From: MTP4 sp9310u
GTDB lineage: Archaea > Halobacteriota > Methanosarcinia > Methanosarcinales > Methanosarcinaceae
Assembly (NCBI GenBank): GCA_030627005.1
Contig: DAOUSW010000003.1
Span: 18,311-82,310, forward strand
DNA length: 64,000 bases
Direction of reading: 5' to 3'
Of the stretch, positions 8,890-17,611 are shown one piece after another. Both the position numbers and the translations under genes were made by a program. Each line of letters opens with the position of its first letter. Position 1 is the first letter of the stretch. The notes under the pieces were generated by a model. It had not been told where the DNA came from, did no database searches, and saw only the letters and a list, made by a program, of their open reading frames with translations.

Positions 8890-9183
8890 ATGATGATGAA
8901 AGACAAGGGAAAACTTGTAATCTGGCCCGTATATATAGACCAGACCAGGTCCAGAAGCAACGGAAGAATCATCTCCCGGAAAAGTTCGGTAAAAGAGCCT
9001 CAGCTCAATGAAATAAAAGAGGCAGCCCTTGAACTGGGCCTTAACCCTGAAGTTGAACCTGAAAAAGCTTATCCCAAGGCCTGGTGGGAAGTGAGCGGCA
9101 GGGTGCTTGTAGACAACAAGGGCCCTAAATCCGTGATTGCAAAACAAATCTCGGCAGGCATAAAAAAGACTCGAACCAGGTAA
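8890..9183 (+). CDS. srp19: signal recognition particle 19 kDa protein (SRP19)
   Basis: A 97-residue protein with the SRP19 signature: VIWPVYID at the start, TRSRSNGRIISRK, an acidic helix, then YPKAWWEVSGRVLVD. It binds the S-domain of 7S RNA and promotes SRP54 binding, directing membrane-protein ribosomes to the translocon. The basic C-terminal tail (KKTRTR) is typical. Three consecutive ATG codons open the gene, so the start is 8890, 8893 or 8896. The length matches archaeal SRP19. Confidence 0.95.
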   Translation: MMMKDKGKLVIWPVYIDQTRSRSNGRIISRKSSVKEPQLNEIKEAALELGLNPEVEPEKAYPKAWWEVSGRVLVDNKGPKSVIAKQISAGIKKTRTR

Positions 9184-9320
9184 AGCTCAAAAGTTTAGAG
9201 GCCCCGGCCCTTCCTCCGTTCCACATTACCTTTCAAAAAACTGTCAGGCCTGAAATGACCTTACAAAGTTTCCGGAAGGAAAAACAATGTTTATATCAGT
9301 TAGGAGTGAAAAAAACACTT

Positions 9321-9614
9321 ATGTCCGAAACCAATAAAAAAATATTGCCTGTAATAAATCCAACATCCAGTTCAAACCAGCACTCTCCGTCCAGGAAAAC
9401 CCCCTCCAACCCTAACCATGAAATTCAGCTAGGGTGCGGATGTTGCTCTACGCCCTGCAAGGGTTGCGGTGGAGCCCTGGGAATAAAAATCGGGTCCGAA
9501 AAAGACGTCGTATACCGAAACGTTGCCATCTACCTCTCAATTGCAGTTGTGATAATTCTTGGGACTTTTGTGGCGCAGAGAATTTTGACTGTGCTTTCAG
9601 CAGGGTTAACATAA
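9321..9614 (+). CDS. small Cys-rich single-pass membrane protein
   Basis: A 97-residue protein. The Ser/Pro/Asn-rich N-terminus (about 1-38) leads to LGCGCCSTPCKGCGG (about 39-53), six cysteines in fifteen residues, and a C-terminal membrane helix (VAIYLSIAVVIILGTFVA, about 69-86). The ATG at 9321 is chosen for TAGGAGTG upstream; an in-frame ATG at 9255 would add an unlikely extension. The cysteine cluster could bind a metal or Fe-S centre at the membrane surface. I do not recognise the family. Confidence 0.65.
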   Translation: MSETNKKILPVINPTSSSNQHSPSRKTPSNPNHEIQLGCGCCSTPCKGCGGALGIKIGSEKDVVYRNVAIYLSIAVVIILGTFVAQRILTVLSAGLT

Positions 9615-9639
9615 CCTTTCCCGGCGCCTTTCCCTAAGG

Positions 9640-10008
9640 TCACGCATTCTCCCTGTCCTTACTGCTATTGCCTTTTTTTCGGGAAGGTTTCAACCCTTTA
9701 TAGGGATATCGCATTTCCTTTCCGCAGCGTTCACAGGAGATTACGAGATACCCTCCCTTCAGCCGGTGGTGCGCATTGATCCCGGGAACGAGGAAAGCAT
9801 AGCAGTGCTTGCAAATCCGGTGCTTTATTTCCCTGGGGATCCTCATCCGGTTTCGCATTGAGATGTTTCGGATAAGCTGAACGTAGCGTTCGCTTCGTTC
9901 GGGATGTTCCTCGAACTCCTTTTCCGCAAGCTCAAAGAGGCGCCACATGCGCTGGGTTGCAACGCTTCGGAGCATATTTTTCTGTTTTTTCCTGGGAATT
10001 CGCGACAT
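9640..10008 (-). CDS. rnp4: ribonuclease P protein component 4 (Rnp4/Rpp21)
   Basis: A 122-residue basic protein with the Rpr2/Rpp21 fold: an N-terminal helical half (about 1-50), then a zinc ribbon with CKHC (KHRICKHCYAFLVPG) and CERCG (ISCERCGKEMRYPY). It joins Rpp29 on the specificity domain of RNase P RNA and helps process tRNA 5' ends. Length and motif spacing are normal for archaea. It is convergent with the Cys-rich membrane-protein gene, 25 bases apart. Confidence 0.93.
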   Translation of the reverse strand: MSRIPRKKQKNMLRSVATQRMWRLFELAEKEFEEHPERSERYVQLIRNISMRNRMRIPREIKHRICKHCYAFLVPGINAHHRLKGGYLVISCERCGKEMRYPYKGLKPSRKKGNSSKDRENA

Positions 10009-10103
10009 GATGGGATAGATTCTGCAATTTATCTTATAACCCTTCTCTTTTGGCCTGAACCTCCCTTTAAGGTCCTGTGACCTGTTGCAGGAAAAAAGAA
10101 AAC

Positions 10104-10766
10104 TCAGGGATCGAAAATAATTACTTCGACATCGGGTTTCTTGCCTTTAACAAGGGCTTTAAACTTTTCCGGGTTTCCGGCCGTCCCCTCAAATTTCCCG
10201 TAGTGCATGGGGATTGCAACTTTCGGGGAGATGACCTCAACTGCCCTGGCAGCTTCCTCTTCATCCATGGTATAGGTCCCTCCTATGGGCAGCAGGACAA
10301 CATCAGCCCTGATATCCTCCATCTCCGGGAAAAAGTCACAGTCCCCAGCATGATAGATGCGCAGCCCTTCAAGTTCGACAATGTACCCTACCCCAAGTCC
10401 CCGCGGATGGTAAGGTTTGTCAGGATTGTAAGCAGGCACTACTTCGATCCTTGTCCCCTTGATCTCAAGCCCCTCAGCCAGGATATCGCCTTCGGCAATC
10501 CTCCTTGCATCCCCTTTGAAGTTCAGAGAACAGGCCTCAGGGACAAGGGTTGTGGAATCGGGCCTCCTGACCTTCCGGATATCATCAGGGCTGCAGTGGT
10601 CGAAGTGTTCATGGGTGATCAGGAGAATGTCAGCCTTTTCGTCAAACTCGGGCTCTTTTGCAAGCTCAAATGGATCGATGTAAATCCTTTTACCTTCCCC
10701 TTCCAGCAAAAAGCCGGCATGCCCGAGCCAGCTTATCTTCACGCCTCCGATTGTTACACTTTTCAT
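10104..10766 (-). CDS. MBL-fold metal-dependent hydrolase (UPF0173/UlaG-like)
   Basis: A 220-residue beta-lactamase-fold protein. WLGHAGF and IDPF open the fold; THEHFDHC (about 51-58) is the HxHxDH metal-binding motif; AGDCDFFPEM carries the bridging Asp; IPMHYGKFEGT carries a late His. This is the UPF0173/UlaG-like group of small hydrolases, whose natural substrate is generally unknown. GGGAGG lies just upstream of the start. It stands alone between RNase P component 4 and the TrmB regulator. Confidence 0.85.
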   Translation of the reverse strand: MKSVTIGGVKISWLGHAGFLLEGEGKRIYIDPFELAKEPEFDEKADILLITHEHFDHCSPDDIRKVRRPDSTTLVPEACSLNFKGDARRIAEGDILAEGLEIKGTRIEVVPAYNPDKPYHPRGLGVGYIVELEGLRIYHAGDCDFFPEMEDIRADVVLLPIGGTYTMDEEEAARAVEVISPKVAIPMHYGKFEGTAGNPEKFKALVKGKKPDVEVIIFDP

Positions 10767-11099
10767 AGAATTAAACCTCCCAGGGTTTTTTTGTAATAGA
10801 GAAACGAAATTTAATCAAAATCCTGCAAAACTGCCAGGACTGATAAAAGTGGAATCTAATTAAGATCAGAACCCAATATATAAAATAGGGACAGATAAAC
10901 GACAGATCAGAAGTATATATTCAAACAAAAATGGACAAATTGAGAAGACATACCGATATATTTAGAAGAGTTTAGGATGAAATAAACTAAACCTTCTGCA
11001 GTAATCACAAGTAGTAATCATTCCACAATCCCTGCAGCACTTTATAGATTGAGATCTATTATAGAACGCCTTCATCATATGTAGCGTCCCTGCAGCACT
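10767..11099. other. gap with duplicated 3' end of the regulator gene
   Basis: This 333-base gap is AT-rich and shows no coding frame I trust. At 11030-11074 it holds a degenerate copy of 11088-11133, the last codons plus downstream DNA of the TrmB-type gene. The two copies start with the same CCCTGCAGCACTTTATAGAT and are offset by 58 bases. The copy nearer the end of the MBL gene is no longer coding. Confidence 0.75.
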
Positions 11100-11873
11100 T
11101 TATAGATGGGTACCTATTGTAAAACCGCCTTCAACAAGCCAGTTATAAATCAACTTCTGCAGGTGGCAGACCACAGGCAGCCTGATTACCACCGCCTCCC
11201 TCTGGTCTCCGGCCGTGTGGACAGCTATGGACTCCTTTCCATCCGCAATAATGAAGCAGTCTTCAGTGTACTGGACTCCATCAATGAACAGGTTCCGGAC
11301 AAAGTCCCCGAACTCTTTACCGGTCTCCTTGAAGTCGAAGGGCATTTCTCGGAACTTTTTAAGATCATCTACAATGAGAATTAGCCGGCAGTTTTTTTCC
11401 AGCTTTTTCAGGTCTGATTCAAACTCGCCCAAAAATTCCGGGTTGGTAGAGAAAACTATCAGTTCATCCCTGACATTATCGAGGATCTCACGGACCCTTT
11501 TTCGGATACCCCATTCGCTCTGGATGCACCAGACAGGAGAAGACCTGGGAATTTCGTAACTCAACTCGTTAAGCTGATCCAGAGCCTCGATGGCACAGGT
11601 GAAAAGATCGTCCTTGATCCTGCCAATTACATGTTTCGGATCGACCGCCCTGAAATAAACAGGCGAACCCTGCCGAACTTCCACAAAACCTTTCCTGGAC
11701 AGTGTTTTGAGGATATCATAAACCTTAGCCCTGGGCACTCCTGTCAGTCCATGGACTTCCCTTGCGGTGGCTTCTTTCAAACTTACCAGCCCGGCATAGG
11801 TCTTACCCTCATTTTCGGTAAGCCCCAGCTTCTCAAGATTGCGGACAAGCCCCGGATTTATCGCAGGATACAT
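11100..11873 (-). CDS. TrmB-family transcriptional regulator
   Basis: A 257-residue regulator. Residues about 10-75 form a TrmB winged helix-turn-helix (LGLTENEGKTYAGLVSLKEATAREVHG, VPRAKVYDILKTLSRKGFVEV). The C-terminal part (about 105-250) has the phospholipase-D-like effector fold (RDELIVFSTNPEF, LIVDDLKKF, DCFIIADGKESI). TrmB proteins respond to sugars or other small molecules and either repress or activate. The gene stands alone. Two palindromes lie immediately upstream of its start, one overlapping the ribosome-binding site, which suggests autoregulation. The effector is unknown. Confidence 0.85.
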   Translation of the reverse strand: MYPAINPGLVRNLEKLGLTENEGKTYAGLVSLKEATAREVHGLTGVPRAKVYDILKTLSRKGFVEVRQGSPVYFRAVDPKHVIGRIKDDLFTCAIEALDQLNELSYEIPRSSPVWCIQSEWGIRKRVREILDNVRDELIVFSTNPEFLGEFESDLKKLEKNCRLILIVDDLKKFREMPFDFKETGKEFGDFVRNLFIDGVQYTEDCFIIADGKESIAVHTAGDQREAVVIRLPVVCHLQKLIYNWLVEGGFTIGTHL

Positions 11874-11875
11874 TT

Positions 11876-11907
11876 GTTACCCCTAAAGTAACAATAGATT
11901 TAAATCT
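11876..11907 (-). promoter_or_regulatory. candidate operator over the TrmB ribosome-binding site
   Basis: GTTAC at 11876-11880 and GTAAC at 11888-11892 form an inverted repeat with a 7-base spacer, ending three bases from the start codon and covering the AGGGG ribosome-binding site. Four bases further up is a perfect 12-bp palindrome, AGATTTAAATCT (11896-11907), which may also serve as TATA element. The operator role is inferred from position and symmetry only. Confidence 0.45.
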
Positions 11908-12111
11908 TTTCTTTCAATATACCCTCAATGTAGAGAGAACAGTATCAAGTAATTATATAAATGAATAGAAAATAGATTAATCAGATACAAATGTTTACAG
12001 ATTTAAGCTTAAAAACCAGGGTTTACATTACTGGCCCCTGCGCCTCAAAAAGCGAGACCCAGCTTCAGAACCTGTTTATGCTCGAGACAATCGAAATGAG
12101 GGGAATTCGCC

Positions 12112-14465
12112 ATTAAGAACATTTTTGAAAAACTAGGAATTTTTATCCAGAATAACCGTCTGACCATACTCCTGGTCTTTTTCCTTTTCGTAATCATAGC
12201 AATGCAGGGCGCACAGAAAATCGAAATGGCATCCGGCACCGAAACCTTTGTCGGGAAAGACTCACGAATGTATCAGGATTTCGACCATCTTTTCCTGAAC
12301 ATTTTCCAGACAGAGTCCATTGTGGTTATGGTGGAGGGAAATGAGGTAAAAACGGCGGAACTTATGAAAGCTGTGGACCGACTCGAACACCAGCTCCAGT
12401 CCACGGAAGGCGTCATCGAGACCATGAGTCCTGCATCGATTATCAAAGGCATAAATTACCAGATGACCGGCAGATACGTGATCCCGGACACCGATGAAGA
12501 AATTGAGGCCATAATCGACGGCAACCCGGACACTTTTGAGATGCTTACCCCTGACGATACGCACATGCTCATCTCGGTGGTAATGGCGGGTTCAACCACG
12601 GAAGCAAAACAGAAAGAGATCCTGTACGCAACCGAAGAAGCAATCACATTTTCGGAATTCCCCCCCCCTCATACGGGATCACATTAACAGGTGACCCGGC
12701 GTTCCAGATTTCAATGAACGATGAAATGAATTCAAGCATGGGCCCTCTTCTCGGGATTTCTGCCTTTTTTATGCTCATTGTGCTAAACCTTGTTTTCCGG
12801 CACGTCCGCTGGAGACTCCTGCCCTTACCTATTGTCCTGATTGGAATAATATTCACTTTTGGGGCTATGGGATACTTTTGAATTCCCCTCTCCATGGTTT
12901 CCATGGCCGCTTTCCCGGTGTTGATAGGGCTTGGCATAGATTATGCCATCCAGTTTCATAACAGAATAGAAGAAGAACTGCAGGAAAACAAAAACAAAAC
13001 CCACGCAATTGTGGCTACCGTAAAAAATACAGGCCCTGCGGTCCTTGTCGCCCTTGGGATGACAGCTCTTGGCTTTGTGTCCCTGTTCACCTCCTCAGTT
13101 CCCATGATAAGGGATTTTGGAAAACTCCTCCTGATAGGGATAATCATGTGTTATCTCGCGGCCATATTTGTAGGCATCATTACAATATCCCTCTTTGACG
13201 GAGTTTCGGAAAATAACCTGTTCGGGAAAATGAAAAGCAAAATCAGATCTGGCCGGGCAAAAACAGGGGAAACCCTGGAAGGGCATGCAAAAACCCAGAA
13301 AGTTGAAAATGGCCTGAACAAACTTACCGACTTTACAATAAAATACGACGTGATTGTGCTCGGGATTGCAGCCCTTCTCTGTCTCGGAGGCATTTATGCC
13401 GACCAGTCCGTGGGCATCCAGACGGACGTTACAACCTTTGTCCCCCAGGACATGCCCGCACTTGTCGACCTGGAACATATGGGCGATATAATGGGCGGGG
13501 ACGACCAGCTGAACATCATTATAAAGGTAAAAGATACTGCCAACCCCGAGACCCTGAAGTGGATCGACGAGTTCAGCGAACATGAGGTGGACGGAAGAGG
13601 ACATATATACAGTGCATCAAGCATCGTACCCCTCGTAAAAGAGCTAAACGGCGGTACGATTCCGGACAGTTCGCAGGAAATTGAGGCAATCTACGAAGAA
13701 ATCCCGGACTACCAGAAAGACCGCTACATGTACGGGGAAAATATGCTTCTCCTGAACTTTAACATCGGAAACGCCGTTTCTGACATAAAAGTAACAGGGA
13801 TCAAAGAGCTGACCAACATTGTAAGAGAGGATATCCGGTGGATGGAGGCGCCCCCCGGCACATCTATCACGATTACGGGAAACAACGTGGTCTTTATAGA
13901 GGTCATAACCGCGCTTACAAGCGGCAGGGTGCAGATGACTTTCCTCGGGCTTTCCCTGGTCCTTGCCGGGCTTTTCATAGTCTACCGGGACTGGCTAAAG
14001 GCCCTGACTCCGGTCATTCCCATGTTTATCGTGATTGGCTGGTCTGGAGGGGTTATGGACTACCTGAACCTTGACTACAACCCCATGACTGCAACCCTCG
14101 GGGCTCTGATCCTGGGGGTCGGGTCCGAGTACGCAATTCTCATGATGGAGCGCTACTTCGAAGAGAAAGAAGCGGGTGCAAGCCCAATAGAAGCTATCCA
14201 TAAAGCAAGCACGAAAATAGGGACTGCAATTATTGCCTCCGGGGCCACAACGGTCTTCGGTTTCTCGGCCCTGATCGCCTCCCCGTTTGGCATGATAAGT
14301 GACTTCGGGATCGTGACGGTCATCGATGTCCTGCTTGCCCTAATCGCTACATTTGTAGTATTCCCGCCCCTGATCGTCGTCCTGGACACCTGGCGGGATA
14401 AAAGAAGAGGCGCACAAACAATACAAAACCAACCCAACAAACAAGTTCGAGGGGCTGATATCTAA
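12112..14465 (+). pseudogene. MMPL/RND-superfamily transporter, broken
   Basis: The coding frame reads KNIFEKLGIF from 12115 through a first membrane helix, an extracytoplasmic loop and two MMPL transmembrane domains (VLIGLGIDYAIQFHNRIEEEL; LGVGSEYAILMMERYFEE). Three lesions are visible. The expected start codon is ATT at 12112, with GAGGGGAA upstream. A run of nine C at 12660-12668 shifts the frame. A TGA at 12879-12881 interrupts GAMGYF and IPLSMVSM where Gly is expected. The 3' part (12894-14465, 523 residues) is uninterrupted and could still be made from an internal ATG. Family members (HAE3 type) export lipids or hopanoid-like compounds; the substrate here is unknown. The two downstream genes are intact. 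Confidence 0.85.
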
Positions 14466-15610
14466 TGAAAGAGCCCGGAAATCAAGCTACACAGAAGATA
14501 ATAAAAACATTCGCTATAATCGCAGTACTCTTTGCAGTTATCTCAATAACCGCAGCCCCGGCCCTTGGAAACAATGACGATGATGACGAAGTGAACTTTA
14601 TCATTCCTGAGTACGGGTACACCGTGGACTACTACCGGAGCTATGGAGAGCCTATCATCCAGGCATCTATTGTCGGAGACCCCGAATTCAAGAGAGGGGA
14701 GATTGCAGGCCTTCAGGTAAAAATAGTGAACAAGGGGTATATAGAAGGTTTCAAACGGCTGAATGGAAACCAGGGAGGAGACAACTCCACTGAGGAACTG
14801 CTTGCAGTGGCAGAGCTGGAAGAAGAAGAAGAATGCACAACTACAAAAAACCTCAAAGCCACCCTTGTCTCGGAAACGGAGTATATGGATGTTGATTCCG
14901 CAACCAGTGTACAGAGTGTGGAAGAGATTGAAACCGGGCACACGGAAACTCTCCGGTTCACTATAAAAATCGATGGAGACACGCCTGCAGGAAACTACGA
15001 ACTCCTCCTACCCGTAAGCTACGAGTACCAGGCAAATGTAAGGACAGTAACTCCTGCAGTAATTAACCTTGGTCTGACAGATACGGAATTCACAAGAGAA
15101 TATAAAACAAAAAACACAGTCCTCAGCTTACCAATCTCTATTGAGAGCGAACCGAAATTTGAGGTGACGGAAGTTTCCGGGAACCTTAAACAGGGAGAAA
15201 CAAAAGTCGTTGAGGTAACCTACACAAACACCAGGGAAATCACAGCTGAAGATGCTATGGCCCGCATTATAGTCATGAGCCCCCTGAGCACGGAGAAGTC
15301 CATAGTCAGGCTCGGGGACATCGGACCCGGAGAAAGCAAGACCGCCCTGTTTGAAATTTCAGCAGACCAGGAAGCAGTTGTGAAAAAATACGGGATTGAC
15401 AGTGAAATAAAGTACATTGACGAAGAAGGAGAAACCTCCTTTTCAAAAAACCTGAAAGTAAATGTGCCCCTTGAAGCATCCGAGAAAAAAATCAGCATAA
15501 CGGGCATAGCAATCATACTGATAATCCTTATCGCTCTATACCAGATCATAAACATGCACCGGAAAAGGAATCAAAATAATGAGAATTCGTCAGGTGATGA
15601 TAATGAATAA
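14465..15610 (+). CDS. exported, membrane-anchored S-layer-like (COG1361-type) protein
   Basis: A 381-residue protein. An N-terminal signal (about 11-34, KTFAIIAVLFAVISITAAPALG) is followed by an Asp-rich start, two or three beta-sandwich domains with the typical phrases VEVTYTNT and GESKTALFEIS, and a C-terminal membrane helix (about 345-362) with a short charged tail. It resembles COG1361 S-layer-like proteins that accompany MMPL transporters. The start codon overlaps the stop of the broken transporter gene (TAATG), so the three genes were one operon. It is 34-bp linked to a paralogue downstream. It may act as an external adaptor; that is inference. Confidence 0.75.
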   Translation: MKEPGNQATQKIIKTFAIIAVLFAVISITAAPALGNNDDDDEVNFIIPEYGYTVDYYRSYGEPIIQASIVGDPEFKRGEIAGLQVKIVNKGYIEGFKRLNGNQGGDNSTEELLAVAELEEEEECTTTKNLKATLVSETEYMDVDSATSVQSVEEIETGHTETLRFTIKIDGDTPAGNYELLLPVSYEYQANVRTVTPAVINLGLTDTEFTREYKTKNTVLSLPISIESEPKFEVTEVSGNLKQGETKVVEVTYTNTREITAEDAMARIIVMSPLSTEKSIVRLGDIGPGESKTALFEISADQEAVVKKYGIDSEIKYIDEEGETSFSKNLKVNVPLEASEKKISITGIAIILIILIALYQIINMHRKRNQNNENSSGDDNE

Positions 15611-16661
15611 AAAAGGAATTTTTGCTGCAGCCACTGTCCTTCTGATCCTGGGCCTTGCAGCCCTGCCCGCACAAGCAGCCTTACCCGAAAATTTTGATAT
15701 CAGTAGCAATTACTATACCGTCTACGGAGGTCCGGACCTCAGCGCCACCCTGCTCGGGGACAACGAATATTCAAGGGGAGACACGGTGACCCTCAACATC
15801 GAGATGATGAACAAGGGTGCAATTTCCGGCTTCAAATCTGAAGACGAAGCAGACATAGGGGACTACGAAGACCAGGTGCTCCAGCAGACGGAAATGCAAT
15901 ACGAAGCCCAGACCGTGACCGCGATTGGCATCCTTGCAACCCTCAAGTCCGACGACCCGAACATCAAGGTAAAATCCGGGTCTCAGGAAGCAGGCACCCT
16001 CAAACAGGGGAAGGACAGCTCAAGCCCCACAAAGTTCACTATAGAAATCAATAAGAACGCATCTGCCGGAACGTATCCCTTAACCCTTGAGCTTTCATAC
16101 AAATACCAGAATAACGTGCAGGTGGGCGGAGATGAATATGACAGCACTACAGGCCTGGTAACAAACCACGAGGTTGGAATCTGGTACGAAAACAAGACCC
16201 AGACCCAGACCCTGGAAGTAAAGGTCAAAAAAGAACCCTACTTCGAAGTAACGGAAGTGAAAGGGGACCTCTACCCCGAAGAGGGCGGTATGCTCTACGT
16301 CACCTATAAAAACACAGGAGAAGAACCTGCAAAGGATGCCACCGTAAGAGTCAGCGCAGGCGATCCTTTCAGTACCACGGACGACCAGGCCTACCTGGGA
16401 ACCCTGAACCCGGGAGAAAGCTCAGTTGCCGTCTTTGACATGGACGTGGACGAAGACGCAACCCCAAAGCCCTACTCCTTGAACAGCGAGATCCTTTACG
16501 AAGACACCGACGGACATGACCAGACCTCGGACAGCGTCAAGATCAACACGGAAGTCCTGTCCGCAGAAAAAAGCCTTCCCGGATACCAGATTGGTGCAGG
16601 AATAGGTTTCATGGCTCTTGCAGCCTGTTTCGTCCTATACAGGAAAAGACAGCAGGAATAA
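15603..16661 (+). CDS. exported, membrane-anchored S-layer-like (COG1361-type) protein, paralogue
   Basis: A 352-residue paralogue of the preceding protein: signal peptide ending LAALPAQAA (about residue 25), beta-rich domains with the shared phrases FEVTEVKGDL, YVTYKNTGEEPAKDA and NPGESSVAVFDM, and a C-terminal membrane helix (GAGIGFMALAACFVLY) with KRQQE tail. The ATG at 15603 is favoured because AGGTGA lies 6-11 bases upstream; it overlaps the previous gene by 8 bases. The pair probably arose by tandem duplication and may form a heteromer on the outside of the membrane. Confidence 0.75.
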   Translation: MNKKGIFAAATVLLILGLAALPAQAALPENFDISSNYYTVYGGPDLSATLLGDNEYSRGDTVTLNIEMMNKGAISGFKSEDEADIGDYEDQVLQQTEMQYEAQTVTAIGILATLKSDDPNIKVKSGSQEAGTLKQGKDSSSPTKFTIEINKNASAGTYPLTLELSYKYQNNVQVGGDEYDSTTGLVTNHEVGIWYENKTQTQTLEVKVKKEPYFEVTEVKGDLYPEEGGMLYVTYKNTGEEPAKDATVRVSAGDPFSTTDDQAYLGTLNPGESSVAVFDMDVDEDATPKPYSLNSEILYEDTDGHDQTSDSVKINTEVLSAEKSLPGYQIGAGIGFMALAACFVLYRKRQQE

Positions 16662-16746
16662 AGTTAAGGCCTGATGAAAGGCAAGCCCTGGAACAGAAAG
16701 GACTCAAACGGGAAAGGCTCAAAAAGCCAGATCTAAAAAACCCGAC

Positions 16747-16797
16747 GTAACCATACTGCTTGAGGACTTAACTCAACCAGGAATGGTTACACTTTTT
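16747..16797 (+). terminator. nested hairpin with T-tract
   Basis: GTAACCAT (16747-16754) pairs with ATGGTTAC (16783-16790), and inside it TTGAG (16760-16764) pairs with CTCAA (16772-16776). ACTTTTTTT follows. It lies 85 bases beyond the S-layer-like operon, in a convergent gap before the ModE-like gene. Confidence 0.55.
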
Positions 16798-16890
16798 TTG
16801 TAACACATCTTCTTCTGTATCATCAGGATCTGATTGATTTATCTAATGGAGTAAAACAATTGATCGATCTGATTGATGGACAGATTGAAT

Positions 16891-16917
16891 AAGAAGAAGA
16901 AGAAGAAGAAGAAGAAG
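16891..16917 (+). repeat. AAG trinucleotide microsatellite, nine units
   Basis: Nine perfect AAG units in the 300-base convergent gap between the S-layer-like operon and the ModE-like gene. No gene is visible in the rest of this gap. Confidence 0.95.
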
Positions 16918-16961
16918 GGTAAAACTGTTTATTTACCGGATATTAAAAAAGGATTATTTTC

Positions 16962-17600
16962 TTAATTCTTTTTTTCAGACTTCTTTTCTTTCGATTTATT
17001 AACTTTCAATTTCTTATCTTCAGGTTTATTTTCGTCAGGTTTATTTTCGTCAGAACACTCCGGCTCCGGTCTCTTTGCAACCATTACTTCCGTGGACTTG
17101 ATGACCGCGTATATCCGGTCTCCGGGCTTTATGTCGAGTTGTTCCACAGCCTCTTCGGTGACAACGGAGGTCAGGATTGAGGGTTCCATTACAATCGTGA
17201 TCTTCGAGACCAGGCCCCCTTTCTCGACTTCAAGGACCTTTCCCGGAAGCCTGTTTCGGGCTGAGATTTTAAAGCCAACGTTTTCCCAGGCGGTTTCGTC
17301 TCCTACAGCCTCTTTGATAAGCTGCCTGCTGGTTTCATATTCGGCCAGCATTTTTCGACCCACTTCCGTAAGGAAGGTCCCCTGGTTTTTTCCCCCGCGC
17401 ACTGTGAGCACTGCGGGATCTCCGAGCCTTTCGTTCATTTTTTTCAACATGAGCCAGGCATGTTTGTAGGAAATTCCCAGTTTTTCACAGGCTTTCCGGA
17501 GGGACTTTTCCTCGTCGATAGCTTTGAGCAAACTGGCTTTTCCGGCCCCCATTACGGGCTTTCCGTCTTCCGTAAACCAGAGCTTTGTTTTCGCTTTCAC
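16962..17600 (-). CDS. ModE-like molybdate/tungstate-responsive regulator
   Basis: A 212-residue protein. Residues about 1-110 are the LysR-like ModE winged helix (AIDEEKSLRKACEKLGISYKHAWLML, GGKNQGTFLTEVG). Residues about 115-185 are one Mop/TOBE oxyanion-binding domain (SARNRLPGKVLEVEKG, ITSVVTEEAVEQL type). The last 35 residues are a Lys/Glu/Asp-rich tail (KPDENKPEDKK) absent from most homologues. Only one Mop domain is present, against two in E. coli ModE. It lies 11 bases downstream of the transporter ATPase gene on the same strand, so it is probably co-transcribed and controls the transporter. Confidence 0.88.
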   Translation of the reverse strand: MKAKTKLWFTEDGKPVMGAGKASLLKAIDEEKSLRKACEKLGISYKHAWLMLKKMNERLGDPAVLTVRGGKNQGTFLTEVGRKMLAEYETSRQLIKEAVGDETAWENVGFKISARNRLPGKVLEVEKGGLVSKITIVMEPSILTSVVTEEAVEQLDIKPGDRIYAVIKSTEVMVAKRPEPECSDENKPDENKPEDKKLKVNKSKEKKSEKKN

Positions 17601-17611
17601 AAATTTCCACC

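Noticed and set aside
16783..16805. GTTAC/GTAAC inverted repeat as an operator like that of the TrmB gene
   Set aside because: It lies between convergent gene ends, not at a promoter; a terminator role explains it better.
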